Notes: a model not told the origin generated them from the sequence alone. A stretch of DNA of 64,000 nt from Buchnera aphidicola (Aphis aurantii) (GCF_039388985.1 NZ_CP135021.1:564871-628870); one strand, 5' to 3'. Positions 9,733 through 19,021 are shown, counted from the stretch's first letter. Program-made: numbers and translations.

Positions 9733-10410
9733 ATGAAAAATATTAAAAATAATATACAAAATCTTAAAAAAAAAATACAATATTCATTAAAAAACAATGA
9801 TTCTTTAATTAAAAAAATTAAAATTATTGCTGCTAGTAAAAATCAATCAGTTGAAAAAATTCAAATGGCTTTATCATCTGGAATATATGAATTCGGAGAA
9901 AATTATATACAAGAAGGGATTAAAAAAATTAAACAACTCAAACAAAATAATAAAATAATTTGGCATTTTATAGGCAAAGTACAATCTAAAAAAACTAAAT
10001 TAGTAGCTCAATATTTTGATTGGTGCCAAACTATCGATCGAGAAAAAATTGCAATTTTATTGAATAAATACAGAACAAATAAAAAACTTCCAATAAATGT
10101 TTTAATACAAATTAATATTTCTAAAGAAAAAAATAAAAATGGAATTGATATAGAAAATTATCATAATCTAGCAAATGTTGTTTCTAAAATGCCTCATCTT
10201 AATTTTCGTGGAATTATGGCAATGCCTAACAATAAAATAGAAACAACAAACTATAATGATTATAAAAATATTCAAAATATATTCAATATTTTAAAAAAAC
10301 AATATAAATCAGTTGATACATTATCATTGGGTACAAGTATTGATATAAAAAGTGCACTTATTTACAATAGTAATATGATAAGAATTGGAAAAAATATTTT
10401 TAACTGCTAA
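9733..10410 (+). CDS. yggS: pyridoxal phosphate homeostasis protein (YggS/PLPBP family)
   Basis: YggS proteins bind pyridoxal phosphate and buffer its level; they have no known catalytic reaction. The 225 residues (234 in E. coli) show the PLP lysine Lys36 in IIAASKNQS, then YEFGENYIQEG and WHFIGKVQSKK, and the phosphate-binding end SLGTSIDIKSAL. It lies 31 bases after ruvX and 38 before hemW in one rightward operon. It contains an A10 tract near 9766-9775 where the frame is nevertheless intact, a useful control for the frameshifts described elsewhere. Confidence 0.95.
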   Translation: MKNIKNNIQNLKKKIQYSLKNNDSLIKKIKIIAASKNQSVEKIQMALSSGIYEFGENYIQEGIKKIKQLKQNNKIIWHFIGKVQSKKTKLVAQYFDWCQTIDREKIAILLNKYRTNKKLPINVLIQINISKEKNKNGIDIENYHNLANVVSKMPHLNFRGIMAMPNNKIETTNYNDYKNIQNIFNILKKQYKSVDTLSLGTSIDIKSALIYNSNMIRIGKNIFNC

Positions 10411-10448
10411 TATTTCTAATATATTATTTTTTTTAAAATTTTAAAATT

Positions 10449-11579
10449 ATGCTAAAACTTCCTCCAATCAGTTTATACATCCATATTCCATGGTGTATAA
10501 AAAAATGTGGATATTGTGATTTTTATTCATATGTTAGTAAAAAAAAAATTCCAGAAGAAAAATATATTTCAAATTTACTTAAAGATTTAGAAAAAGATTT
10601 AAAATTAATATATACACGGAAAATAAATAATATTTTCATTGGTGGTGGAACACCTAGTTTATTACATCATAAATCAATCGAAAATTTAATAACAGGAATA
10701 AAAAAAAGAACAAAACTTTCTAAGTTCACAGAAATTACTATAGAATCTAATCCAAAATTAATAGAATATAAACGTTTTAAAAATTACAAAAAATCAGGAA
10801 TTAATCGTTTTTCTTTGGGTATTCAAACATTTAACTCAAATTTATTAAAAAAAATAGAACGAACATATAATAAAAACGAAGCTATAAAAGCAATAAAAGA
10901 AGTGAAAAAAATTAACAATAACTTCAATATAGATTTAATGTATGGATTACCAAATCAATCATTAAAAAATGCTTTGTCAGATTTAAAATATGCTGTTAAA
11001 TATAATCCGACACATATATCATGGTATCAATTCACATTAGAACCTAATACTTCTTTTTACAAAAAAAAATTGAACTTACCCTGTGAAAACATTATATTTC
11101 AAATATTGCATCAAGGTGAAAAATTTTTAAAAAAATCAGGATATATTAAGTATGAAATATCTTCATATATGAAACTACAATATAAATGTCGACATAATCT
11201 CAATTATTGGAATTTTGGCGACTATATTGGAATAGGATGTGGTGCACATGGTAAAATTACCAAAATAAATGGAGATATTATTAGAACTATTAAGAATAAA
11301 AATATAAATCAATTTATTAATGGAAAATATTTAAATAGTAAAAAATTAATCTTAGAAAAAGATAAACCTTTTGAATATTTTATGAACACCTTTAGGTTAT
11401 ACCAACCAATTTATAAAAAACATTTTCAAGAACGTACCAATATTAGTATCAATCAAATAAAAAACAATGTAAAAAAAGCATTAGAAAAAAAATATATTAT
11501 AGAAAACAAAGATTCTTGGGAAACAACAAAAAAAGGAAAAATATTTCTTAATTCGCTATTAGAAATTTTTTTAAATTAA
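10449..11579 (+). CDS. hemW: radical SAM protein HemW
   Basis: HemW is a radical SAM protein related to HemN that acts as a heme chaperone rather than as coproporphyrinogen dehydrogenase. The 376 residues (378 in E. coli) contain the radical SAM cluster motif CX3CX2C as Cys16, Cys20 and Cys23 in PWCIKKCGYCDFYSY; the fourth cysteine of HemN enzymes is absent, as is normal for HemW. IFIGGGTPSLL and the YWNFGDYIGIGCGAHGK segment are also present. It is last in the gshB-ruvX-yggS-hemW run and meets trmB head-on with an 8-base gap. Confidence 0.94.
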   Translation: MLKLPPISLYIHIPWCIKKCGYCDFYSYVSKKKIPEEKYISNLLKDLEKDLKLIYTRKINNIFIGGGTPSLLHHKSIENLITGIKKRTKLSKFTEITIESNPKLIEYKRFKNYKKSGINRFSLGIQTFNSNLLKKIERTYNKNEAIKAIKEVKKINNNFNIDLMYGLPNQSLKNALSDLKYAVKYNPTHISWYQFTLEPNTSFYKKKLNLPCENIIFQILHQGEKFLKKSGYIKYEISSYMKLQYKCRHNLNYWNFGDYIGIGCGAHGKITKINGDIIRTIKNKNINQFINGKYLNSKKLILEKDKPFEYFMNTFRLYQPIYKKHFQERTNISINQIKNNVKKALEKKYIIENKDSWETTKKGKIFLNSLLEIFLN

Positions 11580-11587
11580 AAAAATAT

Positions 11588-12304
11588 CTAATATTTAGAC
11601 TGAAACATTAAATTAAAAATTTTTTTATTTAATATACATGCTTTTTTTTCAAATTTAGTAGAAAAATGAGATGAACAACTTTCAAGATAAGTATCTGTAA
11701 GAGACATATTTAAATAACAATGAATATTTTTAATTGTATTTAATATATAATCAGCATATTCTTTTGAATCTGTGACAATATGTAAAATACCATTAAAAAT
11801 TAATTTTTTTAAAATTTTTTTTAAAAAAATATCTTGTATCATTCGTCTTTTATGATGTTTTTTTTTAGGCCATGGATCTGGAAAAAAAATTTGTATTTTT
11901 GATAATGTATGATTTGAAATCATATTTTCAATTACGTCAACTGCATTATAATAAACAATTTTTAAATTTGACAAATTAGCCATATAAGCAAAACGTAAAC
12001 AAGATCCTATTCCTGGAGGATAAACTTCAATACCTAAAAAATTTTTATTAGCAGAATTAATCGCTGTTTGTACCAAAGTATCTCCTATTCCAAAACCAAT
12101 CTCTAAAATCACTGGGTAATCATTTTTAAAAACTGATTTAAAATTTAAATATTTTAATTGATAATTAATGCCAAAAAAAGACCAATATTCATGAATGGAT
12201 TTTAACTGAGATTTGGTAATACGACCTTTTCGAGATATAAAGCTTTTATTTTGTCGTAAAAATATCCCATTTTTATATTTAGGTGTTATAATATTACTTT
12301 TCAT
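11588..12304 (-). CDS. trmB: tRNA (guanine-N7-)-methyltransferase
   Basis: TrmB makes m7G46 in the variable loop of tRNAs using SAM. The 238 residues (239 in E. coli) have the SAM-binding LEIGFGIGDTLVQ near residue 75, FLGIEVYPPGIGS near 98 and the family signature FPDPWPKKKHHKRR near 150. The gene is divergent from mutY, as in E. coli where trmB and mutY are also back to back, with a 123-base intergenic region that holds both promoters. Its 3' end nearly touches that of hemW. Confidence 0.96.
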   Translation of the reverse strand: MKSNIITPKYKNGIFLRQNKSFISRKGRITKSQLKSIHEYWSFFGINYQLKYLNFKSVFKNDYPVILEIGFGIGDTLVQTAINSANKNFLGIEVYPPGIGSCLRFAYMANLSNLKIVYYNAVDVIENMISNHTLSKIQIFFPDPWPKKKHHKRRMIQDIFLKKILKKLIFNGILHIVTDSKEYADYILNTIKNIHCYLNMSLTDTYLESCSSHFSTKFEKKACILNKKIFNLMFQSKY

Positions 12305-12427
12305 ATTTTGATAAATTATTAATTGTAATTACATAGATATTATAAATTTACATATTAATATTTTAACTTCTTTTTTACAAAAAATACATTTATATCATTT
12401 TTAAATTAAAAATAATTTTATAACCAA

Positions 12428-13468
12428 ATGACATTTTATATTTTTTCACAATCAGTACTTAATTGGTATCATCTACATGGAAGAAAAAATCTGCCCTGGC
12501 AAAAAGATAAAACATTATATAAAATTTGGATATCTGAAATAATGTTGCAACAAACGAAAGTTAAAACTGTTATTCCATATTTTAATAAATTTATATCAAA
12601 ATTTCCCAATTTAAGTTCTTTAAATAATAGTACATTAAACGATATACTATATTTGTGGAGCGGACTAGGATACTATAAAAGAGCTCACAATATTTATGAA
12701 ACATCTAAAATTATACAAAAACAGTTCAATGGAAATTTTCCAGAAAATATTGAAAATTTAACTAAATTACCTGGAATAGGAAAATCTACTGCAGGAGCTA
12801 TTTTATCTTTTTCATTAAATTATTTTTTTTCTATTTTAGATGGGAATGTAAAAAGAATTTTAATTCGATATTATGGAATAATCGGATGTTCAAACAATAC
12901 ATCGACTGAAAAAAAACTATGGAATTTAATAGAAAAAATTACTCCAATGCACAATACTGGTGCTTTTAATCAAGGTATAATTGATATAGGAGCATTGATT
13001 TGTACTTTTAAATCACCTAAATGTAATCTTTGCCCGATTAACATCAAATGCATTGCTTATAAAGAAAAAAAATGGGATAAATATTCTTTTAAAAAAAAAC
13101 AACAAATAAAAACAAAAAAAAAATACTGGTTTATAATAGTTCGATCTCAAGATAAAGTTTGGATACAAAAAAATACTATAAAAAACATTTGGAAAAATTT
13201 ATTTTGCTTTCCAAGTTTTGAAAAAAAAAATCAAGCCATACAATGGCTTTTAAAAAACAAAATAAATGTTCAAAAATATAAAAAAATTAATTCTTTTAAA
13301 TACGAATTTAGTCATTTTAAAATGCAAGTCACCCCAATTTTAATAGAATTATTTTTTAAAGATGATTTTTATCATATTGAAGAAAAAGGAACATGGTATC
13401 AGCTAAAAAATCCTCAAAAAATAGGAATACCTAAATTAGTAGAAAAAATTTTAAAATTATTAATATAA
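12428..13468 (+). CDS. mutY: A/G-specific adenine glycosylase
   Basis: MutY removes adenine mispaired with 8-oxoguanine. The 346 residues (350 in E. coli) keep the catalytic Glu37 in ISEIMLQQTKV, the helix-hairpin-helix LPGIGKSTAGAI, the catalytic Asp138 in SILDGNVKR, and the [4Fe-4S] cluster with spacing CX6CX2CX5C at Cys192, 199, 202 and 208. The C-terminal part is the 8-oxoG-recognising NUDIX-like domain. Two A-tracts (A9 near 13091 and A10 near 13114) lie in the coding frame without breaking it. yggX follows 26 bases later. With mutL apparently lost in this window, MutY is one of few repair enzymes visible. Confidence 0.96.
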   Translation: MTFYIFSQSVLNWYHLHGRKNLPWQKDKTLYKIWISEIMLQQTKVKTVIPYFNKFISKFPNLSSLNNSTLNDILYLWSGLGYYKRAHNIYETSKIIQKQFNGNFPENIENLTKLPGIGKSTAGAILSFSLNYFFSILDGNVKRILIRYYGIIGCSNNTSTEKKLWNLIEKITPMHNTGAFNQGIIDIGALICTFKSPKCNLCPINIKCIAYKEKKWDKYSFKKKQQIKTKKKYWFIIVRSQDKVWIQKNTIKNIWKNLFCFPSFEKKNQAIQWLLKNKINVQKYKKINSFKYEFSHFKMQVTPILIELFFKDDFYHIEEKGTWYQLKNPQKIGIPKLVEKILKLLI

Positions 13469-13494
13469 ATTTTAACTAAAGGAATAATAAAACA

Positions 13495-13734
13495 ATGTCT
13501 CGTAAAATTTTTTGTATATTTCTTCAACGAGAATGTGAAGGTCAAGATTTTCCTCCATATCCAGGAAAACTAGGGGAAAAAATATATAAAAAAATATCTA
13601 AACAAGCTTGGAAAAAATGGATAAAAGAACAAACTAAAATAATAAATGAAAAAAAATTAAACATGACGAAAGAAAAAGATCAAAAAAAAATAGAAAAATA
13701 TATGAAATTGTTTTTATTTAAAAATATCATATAA
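13495..13734 (+). CDS. yggX: iron-trafficking / oxidative damage protection protein YggX
   Basis: YggX is a small protein linked to Fe(II) handling and protection of Fe-S clusters. It starts [16 protein letters not shown], with the conserved Cys7, and continues with [14 protein letters not shown] and [11 protein letters not shown], the family core. At 79 residues it is shorter than the E. coli protein (91) because the C-terminal tail after FLF is lost. AAAGGA precedes the ATG. It follows mutY directly, as in E. coli, so cotranscription is likely. Confidence 0.95.
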   Translation: MSRKIFCIFLQRECEGQDFPPYPGKLGEKIYKKISKQAWKKWIKEQTKIINEKKLNMTKEKDQKKIEKYMKLFLFKNII

Positions 13735-13796
13735 AAATATATTTTTTAAAAAAATGATATTCAATTGAACTTTATAATATTAACTTTATAAATAAA

Positions 13797-14579
13797 GTGC
13801 TTATATTTGACTCTGGTGTAGGTGGTCTATCGATATTGGAAAATATTAAAAATAATTTTCCAAAGATAAATTATATATATTTATTAGATAATGAAGGGTT
13901 TCCTTATGGAGAAAAAAAAGAATCTTTTATTATACAAAGAAGTATTAATATCATTAATACAATTCAAAAACTTTATCCAATAAATATTGTTATTATTGCT
14001 TGTAATACTGCAAGTACTATATCTTTATCTATATTAAAAAAACACTTTGATATTCCTATTATCGGAGTTTTACCATCGTTAACAAAAGCGAAAAAAATTA
14101 CAAAAAATAACATCATTGGATTTATAGCAACTAAAGCCACTATAAAAAGTGTATATACTCAAAATATTTTATCTAAATATATTCATTATGAAAAAATAAA
14201 AGTAATAGCTACAAACAAATTAGCAGAAATTGCCGAAAAAAAAATTAAAAAATTACCAATTTCTAATTTAGAGTTGAAAAAAGTTTTTAATTCTTGGATT
14301 ATTTCTATATCACAACCTGACACAATATATCTTGGATGTACTCATTTTACATTTTTAAAAAACGAAATTCAAAATATCTTTAAAAAACCTATTAATTTTG
14401 TAGAAACGCACGACAAAGTTACAAGAATGGTAAAAAAATTTTTTTTAAATAACAAATATAATCAAAAAATTAAAAAAAATATTTTTTTGTATTCAAAAAA
14501 CAACATTGAACCAAATCAACTATTTTGGATTTTAAAAAAATATCAATTTAGATATATTAAACTAATTAATTTAGATTAA
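13797..14579 (+). CDS. murI: glutamate racemase
   Basis: MurI makes D-glutamate for peptidoglycan. The frame holds the substrate-binding FDSGVGGLS, PYGEKK, the first catalytic cysteine in IIACNTAST and the second in YLGCTHFTF. There is no ATG near the expected start: the first ordinary start codon is GTG at 13797, giving MLIFDSGVGG, which leaves only three residues before the conserved aspartate. The frame is open back to 13758 with only ATT codons (13764, 13779) as possible rare starts, so the N-terminus is uncertain. The 3' end overlaps the oppositely oriented sbcB by 14 bases. Confidence 0.92.
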   Translation: MLIFDSGVGGLSILENIKNNFPKINYIYLLDNEGFPYGEKKESFIIQRSINIINTIQKLYPINIVIIACNTASTISLSILKKHFDIPIIGVLPSLTKAKKITKNNIIGFIATKATIKSVYTQNILSKYIHYEKIKVIATNKLAEIAEKKIKKLPISNLELKKVFNSWIISISQPDTIYLGCTHFTFLKNEIQNIFKKPINFVETHDKVTRMVKKFFLNNKYNQKIKKNIFLYSKNNIEPNQLFWILKKYQFRYIKLINLD

Positions 14580-16020
14580 TTTTTTGATAAAACAAATTTT
14601 TATATTTTTTAAAAATATATTTTAGTAATTGATTTAGTAAATGTACTTTTTCTCTATCATAAGAGAAGGTTTCTAAAAGATTTTCAATTTTTATTATATA
14701 TTCGTTTAAAGCAATTCGATTGAAAATTTTAAAACAATAATTCAACCATTTTTTTTGTTCATTTTGATTTAATATGAAAAAAAAATTTCGAGCTTTATAT
14801 CGGAAAAAAAGTTCATTTAAACGTGTATCTTTAAAATCTAACTTTAGATTTTTAAAATATACTGGTTTAGTATTTTGAATTTTTGTGATTAATTTTTTAT
14901 CATGAAAATCAAAAAAATTATCATAAATTTGAACATCTACATTTGATAGTTTGCAAAAAATATTTTGTCGAGAAAAAAATTTTTTTATATAATCTAATAT
15001 AAAATAATTCAACTTAACAAAATTTATTTTTTCATCTACACAAAAATCTTGAAATTTTAATTTTTTAATATCTTCCTTCCGTATTAGTTGAATAGGAACT
15101 AATATCGGACAACGATTTAAATGTATTAATATTAATCCTAAATCAAATAAATCTTTAGAAATAATATCTTCATAGTGATTTGTTTTTAAAAATTCAACTA
15201 GTCTTTTTATGTCTTTAAACAAATCTATTGCAATTAATACATTCTTATTGTTTTCTTGAAAAAATAAAGGCAATATAAAACTCATATTATAACGTATCGA
15301 AGTAAAATAACTAGAAACATGTAATATAGGTTCAAAATTTTTTAAATTAATTAATTTATACAATTCGTTTCTTTTTCGATATTGAAAAAAAAATTTAAAT
15401 AATTTTGGTTGTTGTGTTTTTATTAATTTTGCTAACTCAATAGTTGCGTAAACATCAGAAACTGCATCATGTGCATTATCATGTAATATATTGTTTTCTC
15501 GAGTTAAATCAGATAGCTTAAAAATAGGTAAACCAAGATTATTTCTCGGCCATTGAATACCATTGGGTCTTAAAATAAAACATACTCTTGTTAAATTCAA
15601 TAGATCCCATCGTGAATTATTATTTTTCCAACTCCATTCATATGGATCTAAAAAATTACGATAAAATATATTTCTTGTGATTTCATCATCAAACATAATA
15701 TTATTATAACCTACTATACAAGTATTAGGCTCAATTAAAATATTATAAATTTTTTTAGAAAATTCATGCTCATTAGTACCATTTTTAAATGTATATTGTG
15801 GAGTAATTTTCGTTGTTAAAATAGCATATGGTTCTGGAAAATAATCATCCGATGGAAAACAATAAAAACATTTTGGTTCTTCAATAATCTCTAAATTTTC
15901 ATTTGTTCTAATAGCCGCAAATTGAGCTGGTTTATCTAATGCTGTATGTGTTCCAAAGGTTTCATAATCATAAAATAAAAAAGTAAATTCATTTGAAAAA
16001 AAATTTTTATGTATCCGCAT
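14566..16020 (-). CDS. sbcB: exodeoxyribonuclease I
   Basis: ExoI degrades single-stranded DNA 3' to 5' and works in recombination and mismatch repair. It has 484 residues (475 in E. coli). The DEDDh nuclease residues are seen in FLFYDYETFGTHTALD near residue 14, GYNNIMFDDEITRNIFYRNF near 104-123 and HDNAHDAVSDVYAT near 181; the SH3-like and C-terminal helical regions follow. The start ATG at 16020 leads into a nine-residue extension before the conserved part. It overlaps the end of murI by 14 bases on the opposite strand. No sbcB partner such as recJ is in the window. Confidence 0.94.
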   Translation of the reverse strand: MRIHKNFFSNEFTFLFYDYETFGTHTALDKPAQFAAIRTNENLEIIEEPKCFYCFPSDDYFPEPYAILTTKITPQYTFKNGTNEHEFSKKIYNILIEPNTCIVGYNNIMFDDEITRNIFYRNFLDPYEWSWKNNNSRWDLLNLTRVCFILRPNGIQWPRNNLGLPIFKLSDLTRENNILHDNAHDAVSDVYATIELAKLIKTQQPKLFKFFFQYRKRNELYKLINLKNFEPILHVSSYFTSIRYNMSFILPLFFQENNKNVLIAIDLFKDIKRLVEFLKTNHYEDIISKDLFDLGLILIHLNRCPILVPIQLIRKEDIKKLKFQDFCVDEKINFVKLNYFILDYIKKFFSRQNIFCKLSNVDVQIYDNFFDFHDKKLITKIQNTKPVYFKNLKLDFKDTRLNELFFRYKARNFFFILNQNEQKKWLNYCFKIFNRIALNEYIIKIENLLETFSYDREKVHLLNQLLKYIFKKYKNLFYQKINLN

Positions 16021-16065
16021 TAGTCAATCTTTAATTTAAATAAAATAAATCGCTTAAATATTATC

Positions 16066-16099
16066 TTTAAATATTAAGAATTTTTAAATATTAAGAATT
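16066..16099. repeat. 17-base perfect tandem duplication
   Basis: A 17-base unit starting TTTAAATATTAAG occurs twice in direct tandem without mismatch in the leader region of sbcB. It looks like a recent replication-slippage duplication. No function is apparent. Confidence 0.8.
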
Positions 16100-16275
16100 T
16101 ATAAAAAATTTTAAAAATATCTCAACTCAAAAATAAATATATAATATTAAGAAAAGGAAAAAATAAGAAATAATTTTAAAATTAAATTCTAAATTTTAAA
16201 ATATATGAACATATAGATAAGAATAGAAAATAGATATATTACATAAAACTAGATCAAAAGATTCATGAATATTTA

Positions 16276-16348
16276 CTCCCCTGACTGGGCTCGAACCAGT
16301 GACATACGGATTAACAGTCCGCCGTTCTACCAACTGAACTACAGAGGA
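16276..16348 (-). tRNA. tRNA-Asn(GUU)
   Basis: The minus strand folds into a cloverleaf: acceptor TCCTCTG/CAGGGGA with discriminator G, D-arm GTTCAGTTGGTAGAAC, anticodon arm with GTT in ACTGTTAATC, and the T-arm with GGTTCGAGCC. The 73 bases match enterobacterial tRNA-Asn closely. The 3' CCA is not encoded (TAA follows), so it must be added by tRNA nucleotidyltransferase. Confidence 0.97.
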
Positions 16349-16486
16349 ATATTAAAAGTACATTTATATCAAAAATTCATGTATATGTCAAATATTTATA
16401 AAATTTTAAATTAACTATAAATTTTTTAAAAGAAGTCTAGATTATTATAAGAAATTCATTTATAGTAAAAGGTGTAAAAATGTTAA

Positions 16487-16559
16487 GGCCCTTTAGCTCA
16501 GTGGTTAGAGCAGGCGACTCATAATCGCTTGGTCGCTGGTTCAAATCCAGCAAGGGCCA
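16487..16559 (+). tRNA. ileX: tRNA-Ile2(CAU), needs lysidine at position 34
   Basis: A 73-base cloverleaf with acceptor GGCCCTT/AAGGGCC and anticodon CAT in GACTCATAATC. A CAT anticodon could mean Met, but the body (AGCTCAGTGGTTAGAGCAGG, anticodon stem GGCGA/TCGCT and T-arm GCTGGTTCAAATCCAGC) is nearly identical to E. coli ileX, the minor isoleucine tRNA that reads AUA after TilS converts C34 to lysidine. AUA is abundant in this AT-rich genome, so the tRNA should be essential. CCA is not encoded. Confidence 0.92.
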
Positions 16560-16638
16560 TTAAAAGTTTATAAAAAATTTAATATTTTTAAATTTAAATA
16601 TTAACTAAATTTTTCACCATTAATTAGGATTCAATTTG

Positions 16639-17282
16639 ATGGAATGGAAAAAAGAATTTATTGAATTTCTTTTAAAAAAAAAGTCTTAAATTTTGGAAAA
16701 TTTATACTAAAATCCGGACGTACAAGCCCATATTTTTTTAATTCAGGTTTATTATCTACAGGAAAAGATACTGCTAAAATTGGATCATTTTACGCACGTG
16801 CAATAATGGATTTAAATATTAAGTTTGATGTATTATTCGGACCTGCTTATAAAGGTATACCTATCGTAGTTTCTACTTCAATAGCACTTAAAAATCAATA
16901 TAATTTAAATATTCCATATTCTTTTAATAGAAAAGAAGAAAAAAAATATGGAGAAAAAGGGCAATTAATAGGGGGAGATATTAAAAATAAAAAAATTATT
17001 ATTTTAGACGATGTCATAACATCAGGCATGTCAATAAATCATTCAATTAAAATTATTGAAAAATCAAATTCTAAAATATCTTCAATTTTCGTTTTGCTAG
17101 ATCGAAAGGAGAAAAGAGAAAGTAACTTGCATAAAATTAATTATTCAACAAAACAAAAAAGTCATCAAATTAATTCTATCATTACAATTGATGATTTAAT
17201 TAAATATCTTTCTAAAGAAAAAAAACTAAAAAAATATGCTTCTAAATTAATAGAATATCATATAGAACATGGTACTTTTTAA
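16639..17282 (+). CDS. pyrE: orotate phosphoribosyltransferase, interrupted by an A-tract frameshift
   Basis: PyrE joins orotate and PRPP to OMP in pyrimidine synthesis. The true start is the ATG at 16639, preceded by TAGGA and giving MEWKKEFIEFLLKK. In the A9 run at 16674-16682 the frame is one base short; reading one extra A restores KKKVLNFGKFILKSGR and then the rest of the protein to 17282, with the PRPP loop IIILDDVITSGMS. With the correction the length is about 214 residues, as in E. coli (213). Without it only a frame from ATG 16806 remains, lacking about 56 N-terminal residues that include the active-site LKSGRTSPYFF. Conservation on both sides argues for a functional gene rescued by slippage, or for a homopolymer sequencing error. 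Confidence 0.9.
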
Positions 17283-17293
17283 AATTTTTTATT

Positions 17294-17761
17294 TTATACT
17301 CCAGAATGACCAAATCCACTTGTATGGCGATCAGTTTTTTTAAATTCTTGAACTACACTAAACACAGGTCGAATAATTGGAACAAAAACTATTTGGGCAA
17401 CTCTATCGTTAGGATAAATATAAAATTCTTTTTTGCTTCTATTCCAAAGTGAAATCATTAATTCTCCTTGATAATCTGAATCAATTAATCCTACTAAATT
17501 ACCTAAAACAATACCATTCTTATGACCTAATCCAGATCGAGGTAGAATTAAAGCAGTAATATAAGGGTTTTCAATATATATCGAAATTCCAGTTGGAACT
17601 AAAATCACTTCTGTAGCGTGTAAAAGTATTTTTTTGCTTATCGATGCCTTCAGATCCAATGCAGACGATCCGGAAGTAGCATATTCAGGTAAAAAATTGC
17701 TATTTTTTTTATTATTAGTATTATCGTTTAGAAATTTAATTTGAATTTTACTCATGTTCAT
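17294..17761 (-). CDS. dut: dUTP diphosphatase (dUTPase)
   Basis: Dut hydrolyses dUTP to dUMP, keeping uracil out of DNA and feeding thymidylate synthesis. The 155 residues (about 151 in E. coli) show the five trimeric dUTPase motifs: SSALDLKA, PRSGLGHKNGI, GLIDSDYQGE, DRVAQIVF and the C-terminal P-loop-like RHTSGFGHSG. Two ATGs two codons apart are possible starts. It converges on pyrE with an 11-base gap; E. coli has dut near pyrE too (dut-slmA-pyrE), but slmA is absent here. Confidence 0.97.
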   Translation of the reverse strand: MNMSKIQIKFLNDNTNNKKNSNFLPEYATSGSSALDLKASISKKILLHATEVILVPTGISIYIENPYITALILPRSGLGHKNGIVLGNLVGLIDSDYQGELMISLWNRSKKEFYIYPNDRVAQIVFVPIIRPVFSVVQEFKKTDRHTSGFGHSGV

Positions 17762-17789
17762 AATTATTTAATTAAAGTATATTTTAATG

Positions 17790-18545
17790 TCATGATAAAA
17801 CTAAAAAATCTGGATTCATTAAAGATTTTTCAGAAATTAAAAAATAATTTAAATCTTTTTCTTCATTATTACTATATGTTATTACCCTACCCCCCGCAGC
17901 TTTTACAATTGCATCTCCTGCCGCCGTATCCCAAATATATGTTGCTCCAAATCGTGGATAAATTTGAGCTTTTCCTTCTGCTATATAACCAAACTTTAGA
18001 GATGAACCCAATTTTTCTATTGTATATTGTTTTGTTTTTCTTAATAAATCATATATTTTTTTATTTGGATGTGATCGACTTATAAGAAATTTTGGTATAT
18101 TTGATGAAACAACAGAAATTTTTTTTTTATATCCTTTAGAATCTACTTTCCAAGCTTTATTTTTATACGCGCAATATAAAATATTAAAAAAAGGAGCATA
18201 TATAACACCTAAAATAGGTATTCCATCTTTAATTAAACTAATATTAACTGTAAATTCTCCATTTTTTTTTAAAAACTCTTTAGTTCCATCTAGTGGATCA
18301 ATTAACCAATAGAGATTCCAATTTTTATTATATTTAATATAATGTATATCTTCCTCAGATAATATAGACACATTAGGTAAAATAGTAAATAATCCATTTT
18401 TAATAATTTCATTAGAAATTTTATCTGCATTAGTCACTGGACTTTTATCTATTTTATATGAAATATTTATTAATTTACTAGAATAATAACATTTCATAAT
18501 AGCATCTCCGGCATCTTTCGCTAACTTACAAATTTTTTTGAGCAT
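17790..18545 (-). CDS. cysQ: 3'(2'),5'-bisphosphate nucleotidase
   Basis: CysQ is a Li+-sensitive, Mg2+-dependent phosphatase that recycles 3'-phosphoadenosine 5'-phosphate formed in sulfate assimilation. The 251 residues (246 in E. coli) contain the inositol-monophosphatase-fold metal motifs: SEED near residue 63, WLIDPLDGTKEF near 80-91 and IWDTAAGDAIVKAAGG near 204-219. It lies between dut and rplI, all leftward. Its retention points to a working sulfate assimilation route in this symbiont, although no other cys gene is in the window. Confidence 0.95.
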   Translation of the reverse strand: MLKKICKLAKDAGDAIMKCYYSSKLINISYKIDKSPVTNADKISNEIIKNGLFTILPNVSILSEEDIHYIKYNKNWNLYWLIDPLDGTKEFLKKNGEFTVNISLIKDGIPILGVIYAPFFNILYCAYKNKAWKVDSKGYKKKISVVSSNIPKFLISRSHPNKKIYDLLRKTKQYTIEKLGSSLKFGYIAEGKAQIYPRFGATYIWDTAAGDAIVKAAGGRVITYSNNEEKDLNYFLISEKSLMNPDFLVLS

Positions 18546-18571
18546 TTAACACCATTTTAAAAATTAAGCTA

Positions 18572-19021
18572 TTATTTTGAAATTATATTAACTATAAAAT
18601 ATTCAAATATTTCATGATGCGGTTGAAAAATTACTTGATGTTCTCCTGTATAACGTAAAACTCCATTAGGTAATTTTATTTCTTTTTTGTTTATTTTAAA
18701 ATCTATTTTAGACATTTCTGAAATAATATCTTTAATACCTATAGAACCGAATATTTTCTTGTCTTTTCCAACTTTAGAAAAAATTGTTATAGATTTTATA
18801 TTCTTTATTTTTTCAGCGCGAGATTTAGCAATAAGTAACTTTTTAATACCTTCTTCTTTTAATTTAATTTGTTGTGCTTCAAAAGATTCAATATTTTTTT
18901 TATCAGCTAAAATAGCTTTTCCTTTAGGAATTAAATAATTTCTTGCATAACCTGATTTAACTTTTACAATTTTACCAGAATCACCTAATTTATTAACTTT
19001 TAACAAAAGAATGACTTCCAT
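18572..19021 (-). CDS. rplI: 50S ribosomal protein L9
   Basis: L9 is an elongated ribosomal protein of the large subunit near the L1 stalk. The 149 residues equal the E. coli length. The N-terminal domain MEVILLLKVNKLGDSGKIVKVKSGYARNYLIPKG is shown by LGDSG, VKSGYARNYLIP and KAILAD; a long helix (about 41-75) links it to the C-terminal domain. It is last in rpsF-rpsR-rplI, 38 bases after rpsR, the usual order minus priB. Confidence 0.97.
   Translation of the reverse strand: MEVILLLKVNKLGDSGKIVKVKSGYARNYLIPKGKAILADKKNIESFEAQQIKLKEEGIKKLLIAKSRAEKIKNIKSITIFSKVGKDKKIFGSIGIKDIISEMSKIDFKINKKEIKLPNGVLRYTGEHQVIFQPHHEIFEYFIVNIISK

Noticed and set aside
16487..16559. tRNA with CAT anticodon read as methionine tRNA
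   Set aside because: The body matches the isoleucine tRNA ileX nearly base for base, including the anticodon stem and T-arm, and not the elongator or initiator Met tRNAs.
17741..18085. 114-codon plus-strand frame across the dut start and cysQ
   Set aside because: It lies antisense to cysQ, is Leu/Tyr-rich as expected for an antisense reading, and matches no family.
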